Assembly: GCF_030406665.1 (NCBI RefSeq) | Contig: NZ_CP129121.1 | Location: 1,612,001-1,676,000 of the forward strand | From: Halomonas halophila | GTDB lineage: Bacteria; Pseudomonadota; Gammaproteobacteria; Pseudomonadales; Halomonadaceae | Direction of reading: 5' to 3' | Length of the DNA: 64,000 nt | Part shown: positions 11,492-20,610 of the stretch, one piece after another | Layout: every line of letters starts with the position of its first letter | Position numbering within the stretch: position 1 is the stretch's first letter | Program-made: the position numbers and the translations under genes | Notes under the pieces: model-generated | Database searches by the model: none | Seen by the model: the letters and a program-made list of their open reading frames with translations, nothing else | What the model was told of the DNA's origin: nothing

Positions 11492-12085
11492 ATGAACCTC
11501 TCATCCCTCGTTCGCTCGCGCGCCCTGGGCGCCGCTTCCCTGATGCTGGTGGCCGGCAGCGCCTGGGCCCATCCCGGTCACGAGGTCGCCGGCGGCGGCT
11601 TCGCGGCGGGCCTGAGCCACCCGCTGTTTGGCCTCGATCACCTGCTGGCGATGCTGGCCGTCGGCCTGTTCAGCGTGCGTCAGTCGGCCTCGATGGGCCG
11701 CTTCGTGCCGCTGCTCGCGGTGGGCGGCATGCTGCTCGGCGCCGGCCTGGCCTGGGGCGGCGTGGCGCTGCCGGGCGTGGAGTTCGGCATCGCCATGAGC
11801 GTGCTGCTGGCCGGCGTGCTGGTCGCGGCCCTGGCCCGCGTGCCCGCGGCGCTGGGCAGCGTTGCCGTGGTCACCTTCATGGTCTTCCACGGCCATGCCC
11901 ACGCCGCCGAGATGCCGCACGGGGCCAGCACCCTGCTGTACCTGGCCGGCTTCAGCCTGGCGACCCTGGCCCTGACCGTTGTCGGTCGCCGCGTCGCCGG
12001 CTGGTTGATGACCCGCGAGCAGCGGGTGCTGCGCGGCCTGGGCGCGGCCATCGCCGCCATGGGCGCGTTGTTCGCCATCGGCTGA
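11492..12085 (+). CDS. HupE/UreJ family membrane protein
   Basis: Inner-membrane protein, 197 residues, of the HupE/UreJ family associated with nickel enzymes and thought to act in nickel entry. An N-terminal signal-like segment ends SAWAHPGHE, followed by about six hydrophobic helices. His-rich metal-site motifs are visible: HPGHE near residue 25, LSHPLFGLDHLLAML, and VFHGHAHAAEMP. AAGGAGATCGCC precedes the ATG. Its place after ureG points to urease nickel supply; the symbol ureJ would be reasonable. Confidence 0.9.
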   Translation: MNLSSLVRSRALGAASLMLVAGSAWAHPGHEVAGGGFAAGLSHPLFGLDHLLAMLAVGLFSVRQSASMGRFVPLLAVGGMLLGAGLAWGGVALPGVEFGIAMSVLLAGVLVAALARVPAALGSVAVVTFMVFHGHAHAAEMPHGASTLLYLAGFSLATLALTVVGRRVAGWLMTREQRVLRGLGAAIAAMGALFAIG

Positions 12086-12214
12086 TCGCACGCCGCAGGA
12101 TGTCTCCGCGCCCGGCCTCGTGCCGGGCGCGCTGCGTCGAGGCCAGCCCCGCGCTATGCTGGCGCCGATAAGCGAGGGCGATGGTGTCCTCGATGGCTGC
12201 CAGGGAGGCGCGAC

Positions 12215-13666
12215 ATGAGAAGCGGGACGGGGAGACGACGGATGTGGCCATGGTGGCTCGGGGTGCTGCTGCTGGCGTGGCTGGCCATGGGCGTCTGGCA
12301 GCGCTACAAGCCGCTGCCGGAGGGCGTGGGCCAGGCCCATCCGCTGCGCGTGGCCGAATCGCCGCGGCTGCTGACCGACGAGACCTGGTACGACGCCGCG
12401 GGCGAGCGCCATCGCCGCCAGGCGATCTTCGACGAGGCGCTGGCGATGATCGGCCAGGCGCAGCGCCTGGTGGTGGTCGACATGTTCCTGTTCAACGACT
12501 TCGCCGGGGCGGCCGACGGGGTCGACTTCCGCCCGCTGTCCGCGGAGCTCACCGAGGCGCTGGTCCGTCAGCGGCGCCGCCATCCCGAGCTGCGCGCCAT
12601 CCTGATCACCGATCCGCTGAACACCCTCTACGGCGGCCTCGAGCTCGACCACCTCGAGCGCCTGCGCCAGGCCGGCGTGGAGGTGGCGATCACCGATCTG
12701 AATCGGCTGCGCGCCTCCAATCCGCTGTGGTCGGGACTGTGGCAGCTGGGGCCGCGCTGGCTCGGCAATCAGGTGTCCGCCGGCTGGCTGCCCAATGCGC
12801 TGGGGCCGGGAGACGTCACCCTGCGCAGCTATCTGGCGCTGGCCAACGTCAAGGCCAACCATCGCAAGACGCTGGTGGTGGACCAGGGCGAAGGCTGGGC
12901 AGGGCTCGTGACCTCGGCCAACCCCCACGATGCCAGCAGCCTGCACGGCAACGTGGCGCTGCGCGTCGAGGGCGCGGCGGCCCTCGATCTGCTGGCCTCG
13001 GAGCGCGCGGTGGCGGGCTGGTCCGGCGTCACCGTGCCCGGCCCCGCGCCGCCGCCCGCCGAGGACGACCTGCCTGGCGCTCGCCTGCAGCTGCTGACCG
13101 AGGGCGCGATCCGCGATGCGCTGGTCACCGCCGTGGAGCGGGCCGGGGAGGGCGATCACCTCGACGTGGCGGTGTTCTATCTGGCCCATCGCGAGCTGAT
13201 CGAGGCACTGATCGCGGCGCGTCGGCGCGGCGTCGAGGTGCGGGTGCTGCTCGATCCCAACCGCGAGGCCTTCGGCCTCGACAAGGGCGGCATTCCGAAT
13301 CGGCCGGTGGCCGACGAGCTGGCGGCGGCCGGCATTCCGGTGCGCTGGTGCGTGACTCGTGGGGAGCAGTGCCACACCAAGCTGCTGATGCGCCGGACCG
13401 CCGATGGGAGTGAGGTCGAGCTGATCCTGGGCTCGGCCAACTTCACCCGTCGCAACCTCGACGACCTGAACCTGGAGACCAGCGTGCGGCTGCTGGGCCC
13501 GCCCAGCCTGCCGGCGCTGGCCGACGCCGAGGCGTTCTTCACCCGCCGCTGGCACTCCACGCCGGAACGCACCACCAGCCGGCCCTATGACGAGTCTGAT
13601 GCCGCCGGGGCGGTGGATGTCTGGCGCTACCGGCTGATGGAGGCCTCGGGGCTCTCGACGTTCTGA
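12215..13666 (+). CDS. phospholipase D-like domain protein
   Basis: 483-residue protein with one N-terminal membrane anchor (residues about 10-28, WPWWLGVLLLAWLAMGVW) and two PLD-like halves. The first HKD motif is canonical: His216, Lys218, Asp223 in NHRKTLVVD. The second has His387 and Lys389 (CHTKLLMRR), but the expected Asp position is Arg394; the downstream LGSANFTRRN block is intact. It may be a periplasm-facing phosphatidyl-transferase or phospholipase; the substrate is unknown. Start at 12215 after GGGAGGCG; ATG 12242 is an alternative. No obvious operon partner. Confidence 0.85.
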   Translation: MRSGTGRRRMWPWWLGVLLLAWLAMGVWQRYKPLPEGVGQAHPLRVAESPRLLTDETWYDAAGERHRRQAIFDEALAMIGQAQRLVVVDMFLFNDFAGAADGVDFRPLSAELTEALVRQRRRHPELRAILITDPLNTLYGGLELDHLERLRQAGVEVAITDLNRLRASNPLWSGLWQLGPRWLGNQVSAGWLPNALGPGDVTLRSYLALANVKANHRKTLVVDQGEGWAGLVTSANPHDASSLHGNVALRVEGAAALDLLASERAVAGWSGVTVPGPAPPPAEDDLPGARLQLLTEGAIRDALVTAVERAGEGDHLDVAVFYLAHRELIEALIAARRRGVEVRVLLDPNREAFGLDKGGIPNRPVADELAAAGIPVRWCVTRGEQCHTKLLMRRTADGSEVELILGSANFTRRNLDDLNLETSVRLLGPPSLPALADAEAFFTRRWHSTPERTTSRPYDESDAAGAVDVWRYRLMEASGLSTF

Positions 13667-13755
13667 ACGTTGGCCATTCGGCTTTGACAGCCTCGCCGCC
13701 GCCGACCAGCTTTAAGCTGCCTGCGGGCGATCCGAGATGACAAGGGAGAAAGGGC

Positions 13756-13983
13756 ATGGAACGGTTCTGGCTAGGCGTGAAACTGGTGCTGCTGGCGCTG
13801 GTGGTGGTATTGATCGTGCAGAATCTGAATCTGGTCCAGGTGCGCCTGCTGACCTGGAGCTTCTCGATGCCGCTGGCGCTGCTGATCGCGGCCCTCTACC
13901 TGCTGGGCATGGTCAGCGGCCGCAGCCTGATGGGGCTGGTAAGGCGGCTGCGCGGCCAGCAAGGGCACGCCAAGCACCACTGA
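13756..13983 (+). CDS. LapA-domain small membrane protein
   Basis: 75 residues with two hydrophobic helices (about 7-25 and 38-60) separated by the LNLVQVRLLTWSFSMPLAL segment typical of the lipopolysaccharide assembly protein A (DUF1049) domain, and a basic C-terminus RRLRGQQGHAKHH. Function in this setting is unknown; related proteins help LPS transport or quality control. GGGAGAAAGGGC precedes the ATG. Confidence 0.8.
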   Translation: MERFWLGVKLVLLALVVVLIVQNLNLVQVRLLTWSFSMPLALLIAALYLLGMVSGRSLMGLVRRLRGQQGHAKHH

Positions 13984-14016
13984 GACACCGGCGCCGGAGG
14001 TTCGGGCGGTCATCGG

Positions 14017-14949
14017 CTACTCGACGTGGGTGACCGCCTGATGCCGTGAGTCCAGATGCCACGGCAGGCCCAGGCGGGCGTTACGCTCCAGCTCGGCGAT
14101 CACCTGGGCGCCGAGCAGCAGGATGATGGCGCCCACTTCCAGGGTCAGCAGCACCACGATCAGCGTCGCCAGCGAGCCGTAGACGGCGTTGACGAACGAC
14201 AGGTGGGCGAAGTAATAGACCAGCAGCAGGCGGGCGCCCTCCCACAGCAGGGCGGCGACGAAGCCGCCCACCAGGGCGCGCCTGAGCGCCACCTTGACCA
14301 CCGGCATCACTTTGTAGATGGCGCTGAACAGCAGGAACACGCCGGCGAAGCTGGTCAGGTTCAGCGCCGTGTTCGAGAGCCCCGCCAGGGGCAGCTCCCT
14401 GCCCAGCAGCGCCATCCACAGCGTATTGACCGCATCCGCCAAGCTGACCAGCAGCGTCAGGCCCATCAGCCCCGCGCCCAGCACCACCATGAAGGCGTAG
14501 GGCATCAGCACCGAGACCCAGGCCGAGCGCCCGACGTGGGCGTCCGGGGCGTGGAAGATGATCGCCAGGGCGTCCTCCAGCATGCGAAAGGCGAAGGAGC
14601 TGAACACCAGCAGCACCGGCAGGCCCAGCACGCCGATCGCCTCGCGCGAGTCGAGCAGCGAGCGCACGGCGTCCAGCAGCACCTCGGCGTGGGCGGGCGT
14701 CAGGTGGCGCGCCTGGATGGCCAGCAGGGTGAGCAGCTGCTGCTCGTCGACCACCCGCGCGAGCAGGACCACCATCACCGCGAACAGCGGCACCACCGAC
14801 AGCAGGATGTTGTAGCCCACGCCGCCGGCCAGCAGGATGCCGCGATTGCGCAGGAAGGCGCCGAGCACGCGCCATACGAAGCTCAGTACCCGCCGGCTGT
14901 GGCGAAAATGGCGAGACGACGAGGGGGCGCTGGCGGGAGGCGGTGTCAT
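14017..14949 (-). CDS. YihY/virulence factor BrkB family membrane protein
   Basis: 310-residue inner-membrane protein with about six hydrophobic segments. The family start AFLRNRGILLAGGVGYNILLS lies near residue 33, and LLGAQVIAELER is near the C-terminus. The family was once annotated as ribonuclease BN; the biochemical role is unclear. It is convergent with the LapA-domain gene. An inverted repeat (14005-14012 with 14031-14038) spans its stop codon and could be the terminator. Confidence 0.85.
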   Translation of the reverse strand: MTPPPASAPSSSRHFRHSRRVLSFVWRVLGAFLRNRGILLAGGVGYNILLSVVPLFAVMVVLLARVVDEQQLLTLLAIQARHLTPAHAEVLLDAVRSLLDSREAIGVLGLPVLLVFSSFAFRMLEDALAIIFHAPDAHVGRSAWVSVLMPYAFMVVLGAGLMGLTLLVSLADAVNTLWMALLGRELPLAGLSNTALNLTSFAGVFLLFSAIYKVMPVVKVALRRALVGGFVAALLWEGARLLLVYYFAHLSFVNAVYGSLATLIVVLLTLEVGAIILLLGAQVIAELERNARLGLPWHLDSRHQAVTHVE

Positions 14950-15040
14950 GGCGGGGCCGGGTCGAGGAAGTCTGACGGCATGATAGGCCGCTCGACGGCG
15001 TTGGCGTCAATCCCGCCGCGGCCGGCGGACCGGTGCCGAA

Positions 15041-15124
15041 GACAGGTCGTTGAGGGGGTTTTTGCCAGGGATGGCAAACGTTAGCGCCCATGGATGGGTT
15101 CACAGCACCCCTCGTAGACCTGTC
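15041..15124. repeat. palindromic intergenic element, copy C (shorter variant)
   Basis: Arms GACAGGTCGTTGAGGGG (15041-15057) and CCCCTCGTAGACCTGTC (15108-15124) form an imperfect palindrome. The block GGGTTCACAGCACCCCTCG matches the corresponding block of copy A (11408 on) and copy B (45715 on). It occupies most of the 301-base gap before the Mrp gene. Confidence 0.6.
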
Positions 15125-15169
15125 AACGGCGGGTGATCCTGTCTGTCGTTTCCGGGCAGCGTGATGGCA

Positions 15170-15199
15170 TTCACCGGCCGCCGGGACGGCGGGTATACT
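15170..15199 (+). promoter_or_regulatory. sigma-70 promoter for the Mrp/ApbC gene
   Basis: TTCACC (15170-15175), an 18-base spacer and TATACT (15194-15199), 52 bases upstream of the GTG start. The -10 is good and the -35 is moderate. Confidence 0.5.
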
Positions 15200-15250
15200 G
15201 ATGGCCTGAGCCGCCCGGGCGGCCATCCCAACCGAGGTAAGGAGCAAGTC

Positions 15251-16057
15251 GTGATCGAAGGGGTCAAGCACATCGTCGCCGTGGCGTCCGGCAAGGGTGG
15301 CGTGGGCAAGTCCACCGTCACCGCCAACCTGGCGCTGGCCATGGCCGCCGAGGGCTATCGCGTGGGCGTTCTGGACGCCGATATCCACGGCCCCAGCCAG
15401 GCCAAGATGCTCGGCGTGGCCGAGGGCGCACGCCCCGAAGCGGCGGGCGAGAAGACCATGAAGCCGATGCGGGCCCACGGCCTGCAGGTGATGTCCATGG
15501 CGTTTCTGATCGATACCCGCGAGCCCACCGTCTGGCGCGGCCCGATGGTCGCCGGCGCCTTCCAGCAGCTGCTGACCCAGACCGTGTGGGACGACCTGGA
15601 CGTGCTGTTCGTCGACATGCCGCCGGGCACCGGCGACATCCAGCTGACGCTGGCCCAGAAGGTGCCGGTGGACGGCGCGGTGATCGTCACCACGCCCCAG
15701 GACATCGCGCTGCTGGATGCGCGCAAGGGCATCGAGATGTTCCGCAAGGTCAACGTGCCGGTGTTCGGCGTGGTGGAGAACATGAGCCTGCACGTCTGCT
15801 CGAACTGCGGTCACAGCGAGCCGATCTTCGGCGAGGGCGGCGGCGAGCGCATTGCCGGGGAATACGACACCCGCGTGCTGGGCCAGCTGCCGCTGACGCT
15901 TGCGATCCGCGAGCAGGCCGACGGCGGCGAACCCACCGTGGTCGCCGAGCCGGACGGCGAGATCACTGCCAGCTTCCGTGCCATGGCCCGTCAGGTAGCC
16001 GAGCAGCTCGAGGGCGCCTCGCCCGACGCCGGCCCGGCGATCTCGTTCAGCGACTGA
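15251..16057 (+). CDS. Mrp/ApbC family iron-sulfur cluster carrier ATPase
   Basis: P-loop ATPase that binds and transfers [4Fe-4S] clusters to client apoproteins, cytoplasmic. 268 residues. Deviant Walker [10 protein letters not shown] at residues 14-22; bridging cluster Cys183 and Cys186 in [15 protein letters not shown] start at 15251 is chosen from TAAGGAG 6 bases upstream. It lacks the N-terminal MIP18 (DUF59) domain of the longer, about 360-residue Mrp proteins. Cluster clients encoded nearby could include AcnB (inference). Confidence 0.9.
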   Translation: MIEGVKHIVAVASGKGGVGKSTVTANLALAMAAEGYRVGVLDADIHGPSQAKMLGVAEGARPEAAGEKTMKPMRAHGLQVMSMAFLIDTREPTVWRGPMVAGAFQQLLTQTVWDDLDVLFVDMPPGTGDIQLTLAQKVPVDGAVIVTTPQDIALLDARKGIEMFRKVNVPVFGVVENMSLHVCSNCGHSEPIFGEGGGERIAGEYDTRVLGQLPLTLAIREQADGGEPTVVAEPDGEITASFRAMARQVAEQLEGASPDAGPAISFSD

Positions 16058-16148
16058 GGCCGCCGGCGGCGAGAACCGTGACGCCCGCTCCCGGGGCCGC
16101 TATCATGGCGGCCCCTATTCGTTTCGATTCCACCCAGCAGGACGACCC

Positions 16149-16715
16149 ATGAGCATCAAATCCGACCACTGGATCCGCCGCATGGCCGAGCGGGAAGGCA
16201 TGATCGAGCCTTTCGAGGCCGACCAGGTGCGCTATGTGAACGACCGGCGGGTGATCTCCTACGGGACGTCCAGCTACGGCTACGACGTGCGCTGCGCCGA
16301 CGAGTTCAAGGTGTTCACCAACATCCACTCGGCGGTGGTGGACCCCAAGGGCTTCGACGATAACAGTTTCGTCGACGTTAAGGGTGACGTCTGCGTGATT
16401 CCGCCCAACTCCTTCGCCCTGGCGCGCACCGTGGAGTACTTCCGCATTCCGCGCAGCGTGCTGACCATCTGCCTCGGCAAGTCGACCTATGCCCGCTGCG
16501 GCATCATCGTCAACGTCACGCCGCTGGAGCCGGAGTGGGAAGGGCACGTGACCCTGGAGTTCTCCAACACCACCAACCTGCCGGCCAAGATCTACGCCAA
16601 CGAGGGCGTGGCCCAGATGCTGTTCCTGGAATCCGACGAGGTCTGCGCGACCTCCTACAAGGACCGCGGCGGCAAGTACATGGGGCAGCGAGGTGTGACC
16701 CTGCCGCGAACCTGA
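16149..16715 (+). CDS. dcd: dCTP deaminase
   Basis: Deaminates dCTP to dUTP, the main route to dTMP in gammaproteobacteria. 188 residues, normal length. Seen: [14 protein letters not shown] start, [13 protein letters not shown], the catalytic-loop region [30 protein letters not shown] (quoted here as a landmark in two parts: [12 protein letters not shown] and [12 protein letters not shown]), and [14 protein letters not shown]. Encoded 90 bases after the Mrp gene; a strong hairpin terminator follows. Confidence 0.97.
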   Translation: MSIKSDHWIRRMAEREGMIEPFEADQVRYVNDRRVISYGTSSYGYDVRCADEFKVFTNIHSAVVDPKGFDDNSFVDVKGDVCVIPPNSFALARTVEYFRIPRSVLTICLGKSTYARCGIIVNVTPLEPEWEGHVTLEFSNTTNLPAKIYANEGVAQMLFLESDEVCATSYKDRGGKYMGQRGVTLPRT

Positions 16716-16774
16716 GAAAGCGTCGATTGGCGGCTGCGCAAATTGTCGGCTTTTCGGGATTGCGATACCGCCTC

Positions 16775-16820
16775 GAAAACAAGACAGCCCCGCCGGCGAA
16801 CCGGCGGGGCTGTCTTGTGT
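16775..16820. terminator. bidirectional terminator between dcd and purN
   Basis: An 18-bp perfect stem (16779-16796 with 16801-16818, loop CGAA). The convergent genes dcd (+) and purN (-) both read into it. T-rich sequence follows on the minus strand (GTTTTCGAGG). Confidence 0.85.
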
Positions 16821-16842
16821 CTGGCCCGGGAGAAGCGCGAGC

Positions 16843-17589
16843 TTACTCCTCGTCTTCGATATCCTCGTCCAGTTCCTCGGCCGCGTCGGCGTGGGACATG
16901 CGTAGGCCCTGTTCCGGCAGCGGCATGCCGTCGAAGCGGGCGCCACCGTCGCCGAACTGCAGGCGACCTTCCAGGCACCACTTCACGGCGATCGGGTAGA
17001 TCAGGTGTTCGCGGGCGTGGACCTTCTCCTTGAGGCTTTCCTCGGTCTCGCCGTCGGCCACCTCGACCGCCGCCTGGAGCAGCACCGGGCCGCCGTCGAG
17101 CTCCTCGGTGACGTAGTGCACGCTGCAGCCGTGCTCGGCGACGCCGTCGGCCAGCGCCCGGGCGTGGGTGTGCAGGCCCTGGTAGGCCGGCAGCAGCGAG
17201 GGATGGATGTTGATCAGCCGCCCCAGGAAGCGCTGCACGAAGCGCGGCGTCAGGATGCGCATGAAGCCGGCCAGCACCACCAGGTCGGGCTCGTGGCGCT
17301 CGATGACCTTGATCAGGGCGCCGTCGTAGGCCTCGCGGTTCTCGTACTCGCGGTGGGGCAGGGCGACGGCGTCGATGCCGGCCTCGCGGGCGCGCTGCAG
17401 GCCATAGGCATCGGCCTGGTTGGAGATCACCGCGACGATCTCGCCGCCCAGGCGGTCGTGGACCTGCTCGTCGATCAGCGCCTGGAGGTTGCTGCCGTTG
17501 CCGGAGATCAGCACCACCACCCGACGCGCCTCGGCGGGCTCGGGGGTGAAGTCCTGCAGGGTGTCGCTGCTGTAGTCGCTCTCGCTCAT
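16843..17589 (-). CDS. purN: phosphoribosylglycinamide formyltransferase PurN
   Basis: Transfers the formyl group of 10-formyl-THF to GAR in purine synthesis. 248 residues, longer than the usual 200-220 because of an acidic N-terminal lead (about 20 residues) and an acidic tail ending [11 protein letters not shown]. Seen: [14 protein letters not shown] near the N-terminus, [14 protein letters not shown] with the catalytic His, and [10 protein letters not shown] with the catalytic Asp. Its start overlaps the purM stop by 4 bases (17586-17589). Confidence 0.96.
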   Translation of the reverse strand: MSESDYSSDTLQDFTPEPAEARRVVVLISGNGSNLQALIDEQVHDRLGGEIVAVISNQADAYGLQRAREAGIDAVALPHREYENREAYDGALIKVIERHEPDLVVLAGFMRILTPRFVQRFLGRLINIHPSLLPAYQGLHTHARALADGVAEHGCSVHYVTEELDGGPVLLQAAVEVADGETEESLKEKVHAREHLIYPIAVKWCLEGRLQFGDGGARFDGMPLPEQGLRMSHADAAEELDEDIEDEE

Positions 17590-18659
17590 CCCTTCAGGTT
17601 CTCCAGCTGGACGACCTCCTCGTCGTCTCCGCGGGCGACGATCTCGCCGATGCGGTAGACCGTTTCACCGAGGCCCTGCAGGTGGGCGCGGGCCTGGTCG
17701 GCCTTGTCGGCCGGCACCGCGATGACCATGCCGATGCCGCAGTTGAGCACGCGGTACATCTCGTTCTCCTCGACGTTGCCCTGCTGCTGCAGCCAGTCGA
17801 ACACCGCCGGGCGCTCCCAGCTGGCCACGTCGACGCGGGCGGCGGCGCCCTCGGGCAGCACCCGCGGCAGGTTCTCGGTCAGGCCGCCGCCGGTGATGTG
17901 CGACAGGGCGTGCACCGGCACGTCGGTTTCCTTGATCAGCGACAGCAGCGGCTTGACGTAGATGCGCGTCGGCGCGAGCAGCGCCTCGCCCAGCGGCTTG
18001 CCGTCGATGGCGGTGTCCAGGGAGGCCCCGGAGACCTCGAGGATCTTGCGGATCAGCGAGTAGCCGTTGGAGTGGGGGCCGGAGGAAGCCATGCCCAGCA
18101 GCACGTCGCCCTCGGCGACCTGACTGCCGTCGAGGATCTCGTCCTTCTCCACCACGCCGACGCAGAAGCCGGCCAGGTCGTAGTCGTTGCCCTCGTACAT
18201 GCCGGGCATCTCGGCGGTCTCGCCGCCCACCAGGGCGCAGCCGGCCTGCTCGCAGCCGGTGCCGATGCCGGTCACCACGTCGGCGGCGATGTCCACATCG
18301 AGCTTGCCCGTGGCATAGTAGTCGAGAAACATCAGCGGTTCGGCGCCGGCCACCACCAGGTCGTTGACGCACATCGCCACCAGGTCGATGCCGATGCTGT
18401 CGTGTCGACCCAGGTCCATGGCCAGGCGCAGCTTGGTGCCCACGCCATCGGTGCCGGTGACCAATACCGGCTCGCGATAGCCGCTGGGCAGTTGGCACAG
18501 GGCGCCGAAGCCGCCCAGGCCGCCCATCACCTCGGGACGGCTGGTACGCTTGGCGACGCCCTTGATGCGGTCGACCAGCGCATTGCCGGCATCGATATCG
18601 ACGCCGGCGTCCTTGTAGCTGAGGGAGGCGCCGCTCGGGCGGTTGGTGGAATCGGTCAT
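17586..18659 (-). CDS. purM: phosphoribosylformylglycinamidine cyclo-ligase PurM
   Basis: AIR synthetase: ATP-dependent ring closure of FGAM to AIR in purine synthesis. 357 residues. Seen: [19 protein letters not shown], the ATP/magnesium-site motif [34 protein letters not shown], and [13 protein letters not shown]. The ATG at 18659 starts MTDSTNRPS; upstream in-frame ATGs at 18752 would add a non-conserved leader. Operon with purN by a 4-base overlap. A purM-purN pair is the common gammaproteobacterial arrangement. Confidence 0.96.
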   Translation of the reverse strand: MTDSTNRPSGASLSYKDAGVDIDAGNALVDRIKGVAKRTSRPEVMGGLGGFGALCQLPSGYREPVLVTGTDGVGTKLRLAMDLGRHDSIGIDLVAMCVNDLVVAGAEPLMFLDYYATGKLDVDIAADVVTGIGTGCEQAGCALVGGETAEMPGMYEGNDYDLAGFCVGVVEKDEILDGSQVAEGDVLLGMASSGPHSNGYSLIRKILEVSGASLDTAIDGKPLGEALLAPTRIYVKPLLSLIKETDVPVHALSHITGGGLTENLPRVLPEGAAARVDVASWERPAVFDWLQQQGNVEENEMYRVLNCGIGMVIAVPADKADQARAHLQGLGETVYRIGEIVARGDDEEVVQLENLKG

Positions 18660-18800
18660 GGCCTGTCCTGTATGAACATTGCGGTCAATGAGGCCCGCGA
18701 CGCTGTCGGCGCCGCCGGGCTGGGCAAGATGGGGCGTGAATTGTAGCATCACGACGCACAGCTCGCACCGCCGTGCCGGGCATCACACAGGGAGAGCGAG

Positions 18801-19877
18801 ATGCGCAGACAGGGGTGGGTCCTGGCCGTTACGGCGGCGCTGGGGCTGTGGTTCTTCATCAGCATCGAGCCGGTGCTGATGCCGTTCTTCGTCAGCATGG
18901 TGCTGGCCTATCTTGGCGACCCGCTGGCCGACCGGCTGGAAGAGAAGGGGCTGTCGCGGCGACTGGCGGTGTCGCTGGTGTTCCTGCTGCTGACGCTGAT
19001 CATCGTGCTGACGCTGCTGCTGGTGATTCCGCTGCTGGGGCGTCAGATCGGCCAGCTGGCCCAGCTGCTGCCGGCGGCCCTGGACTGGGTGCAGGTCACG
19101 GTGCTGCCCGAGTTCCGCGAACTCACGGGCATCGACCTGGGCACCGATTTCGACCAGCTGCGTCGGGCGTTGCTCGACAACTGGCGCGAAACCGGCACCG
19201 TGGCCGCGACCCTGCTGGCCAAGGCCTCGAAATCGGGGCTGGCGCTGGCGGCCTGGATCGGCAACCTGGCGCTGATCCCGGTGGTGACCTTCTACCTGCT
19301 GCTCGACTGGGACGTGCTGGTGGCCAAGCTGCGCGGTTCGCTACCGCGCCAGTGGGAGCCGGCGGCGGCGCGCCTGGGCCACGAGTGCGACGAGGTGCTG
19401 TCGGCCTTCCTGCGCGGCCAGCTGATCGTGATGCTGTGCCTGGGCGTCATCTACGCCGTCGGCCTGACCCTGCTGGGGCTCAAGTTCGGCCTGCTGGTCG
19501 GCCTGCTGTCGGGACTGGCCAGCATCGTGCCCTACCTGGGCGTGATCGTCGGCATCAGCGTCGCTGGCCTGGTGGCCTTCTTCCAGTTCGGCGACTGGCT
19601 GATGCTGCTCGCCGTGGCCGGGGTCTTCGGCTTCGGCCAGCTGGTCGAGAGCACGGTGCTGCAGCCCAAGCTGCTGGGCGACAAGATCGGCCTGCACCCG
19701 GTGGCGGTGATCTTCGCCGTGCTGGCCGGCGGCCAGCTGTTCGGCTTCACCGGCATCCTGCTGGCGCTGCCGGTGGCCGCCGTGGTGATGGTGGTGTTGC
19801 GTTATCTTCACGAGCATTATAAAAACAGCACACTTTACGATGCGGGACGCGGCCCCCAGGACGAGGAGTCACCATGA
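18801..19877 (+). CDS. AI-2E family transporter (PerM-like permease)
   Basis: 358-residue inner-membrane protein of the PerM/AI-2 exporter-like family with about eight hydrophobic segments. Seen: N-terminal FFISIEPVLMPFFVSMVLAYL and the conserved C-terminal block VLQPKLLGDKIGLHPVAVIF. The transported substrate cannot be told from sequence. It overlaps hda by 4 bases (ATGA at 19874), a pairing often found next to purM in gammaproteobacteria. Confidence 0.88.
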   Translation: MRRQGWVLAVTAALGLWFFISIEPVLMPFFVSMVLAYLGDPLADRLEEKGLSRRLAVSLVFLLLTLIIVLTLLLVIPLLGRQIGQLAQLLPAALDWVQVTVLPEFRELTGIDLGTDFDQLRRALLDNWRETGTVAATLLAKASKSGLALAAWIGNLALIPVVTFYLLLDWDVLVAKLRGSLPRQWEPAAARLGHECDEVLSAFLRGQLIVMLCLGVIYAVGLTLLGLKFGLLVGLLSGLASIVPYLGVIVGISVAGLVAFFQFGDWLMLLAVAGVFGFGQLVESTVLQPKLLGDKIGLHPVAVIFAVLAGGQLFGFTGILLALPVAAVVMVVLRYLHEHYKNSTLYDAGRGPQDEESP

Positions 19878-20575
19878 GTCGATCACCCGCGCAGCTCCCG
19901 CTGGGCGTGGGGCTGCGTGACGACGCCACCTTCGCCAACTTCCACCCCGGCCCCAGTGCCACCCTGGTCGATCACCTGACGCGGCAGCTGGACGACGACG
20001 GCGAGCCCTTCCTGTACCTGTGGGGCGGCGAGGGCGTGGGTCGCAGTCACCTGTTGCAGGCCGCCTGTCACGCCGCCTCGGACCGCGACCGTCGCGCGCT
20101 TTACCTGCCGCTGGAGGAGCTCGGCCATTTTCCGCCGCTGATGCTGGAGGAAGTGGAACGTCTCGATCTGGTCGCCATCGATGACCTGGAGCGCGTGGTG
20201 GGGCGCAAGCGCTGGGAAGAGGCACTGTTCCACGCCTTCAATCGCCTGCGTGACGCGGGCAAGCGGCTGGTGATCGCCGCCGAGGCGCCACCGCGTCAGC
20301 TGGCGGTCAAGCTGCCCGACCTGGCCTCACGGCTGACCTGGGGTATGACCTTCCACGTACAGGGGCTGGGCGACGACGACCGCCTGACCGCCCTGCAGCT
20401 GCGGGCTCGGGTGCGCGGCATGCAGCTGCCGGATGAGGTGGCGCGCTACATCCTCCATCGCGGGCCGCGCAGGCTGGAAGCGCTGTTCGATGCCCTGGAA
20501 ACTCTCGATCGCGCCTCGCTCTCCGCCCAGCGCAAGCTGACCATTCCCTTCGTCAAGCAGGCGCTGGGCTGGTAG
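19874..20575 (+). CDS. hda: DnaA regulatory inactivator Hda
   Basis: Promotes hydrolysis of DnaA-bound ATP together with the DNA-loaded beta clamp, preventing over-initiation. 233 residues. A clamp-binding motif QLPLGV is seen at residues 7-12, followed by a DnaA-like AAA+ fold (WGGEGVGRSHLLQ, the Arg-for-Lys P-loop usual for Hda; Walker B LVAIDDLE). Translationally coupled to the permease gene upstream. Confidence 0.95.
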   Translation: MSRSPAQLPLGVGLRDDATFANFHPGPSATLVDHLTRQLDDDGEPFLYLWGGEGVGRSHLLQAACHAASDRDRRALYLPLEELGHFPPLMLEEVERLDLVAIDDLERVVGRKRWEEALFHAFNRLRDAGKRLVIAAEAPPRQLAVKLPDLASRLTWGMTFHVQGLGDDDRLTALQLRARVRGMQLPDEVARYILHRGPRRLEALFDALETLDRASLSAQRKLTIPFVKQALGW

Positions 20576-20610
20576 CAGGGAGATGACGTTCACCCCTGAT
20601 GGCGACACAG

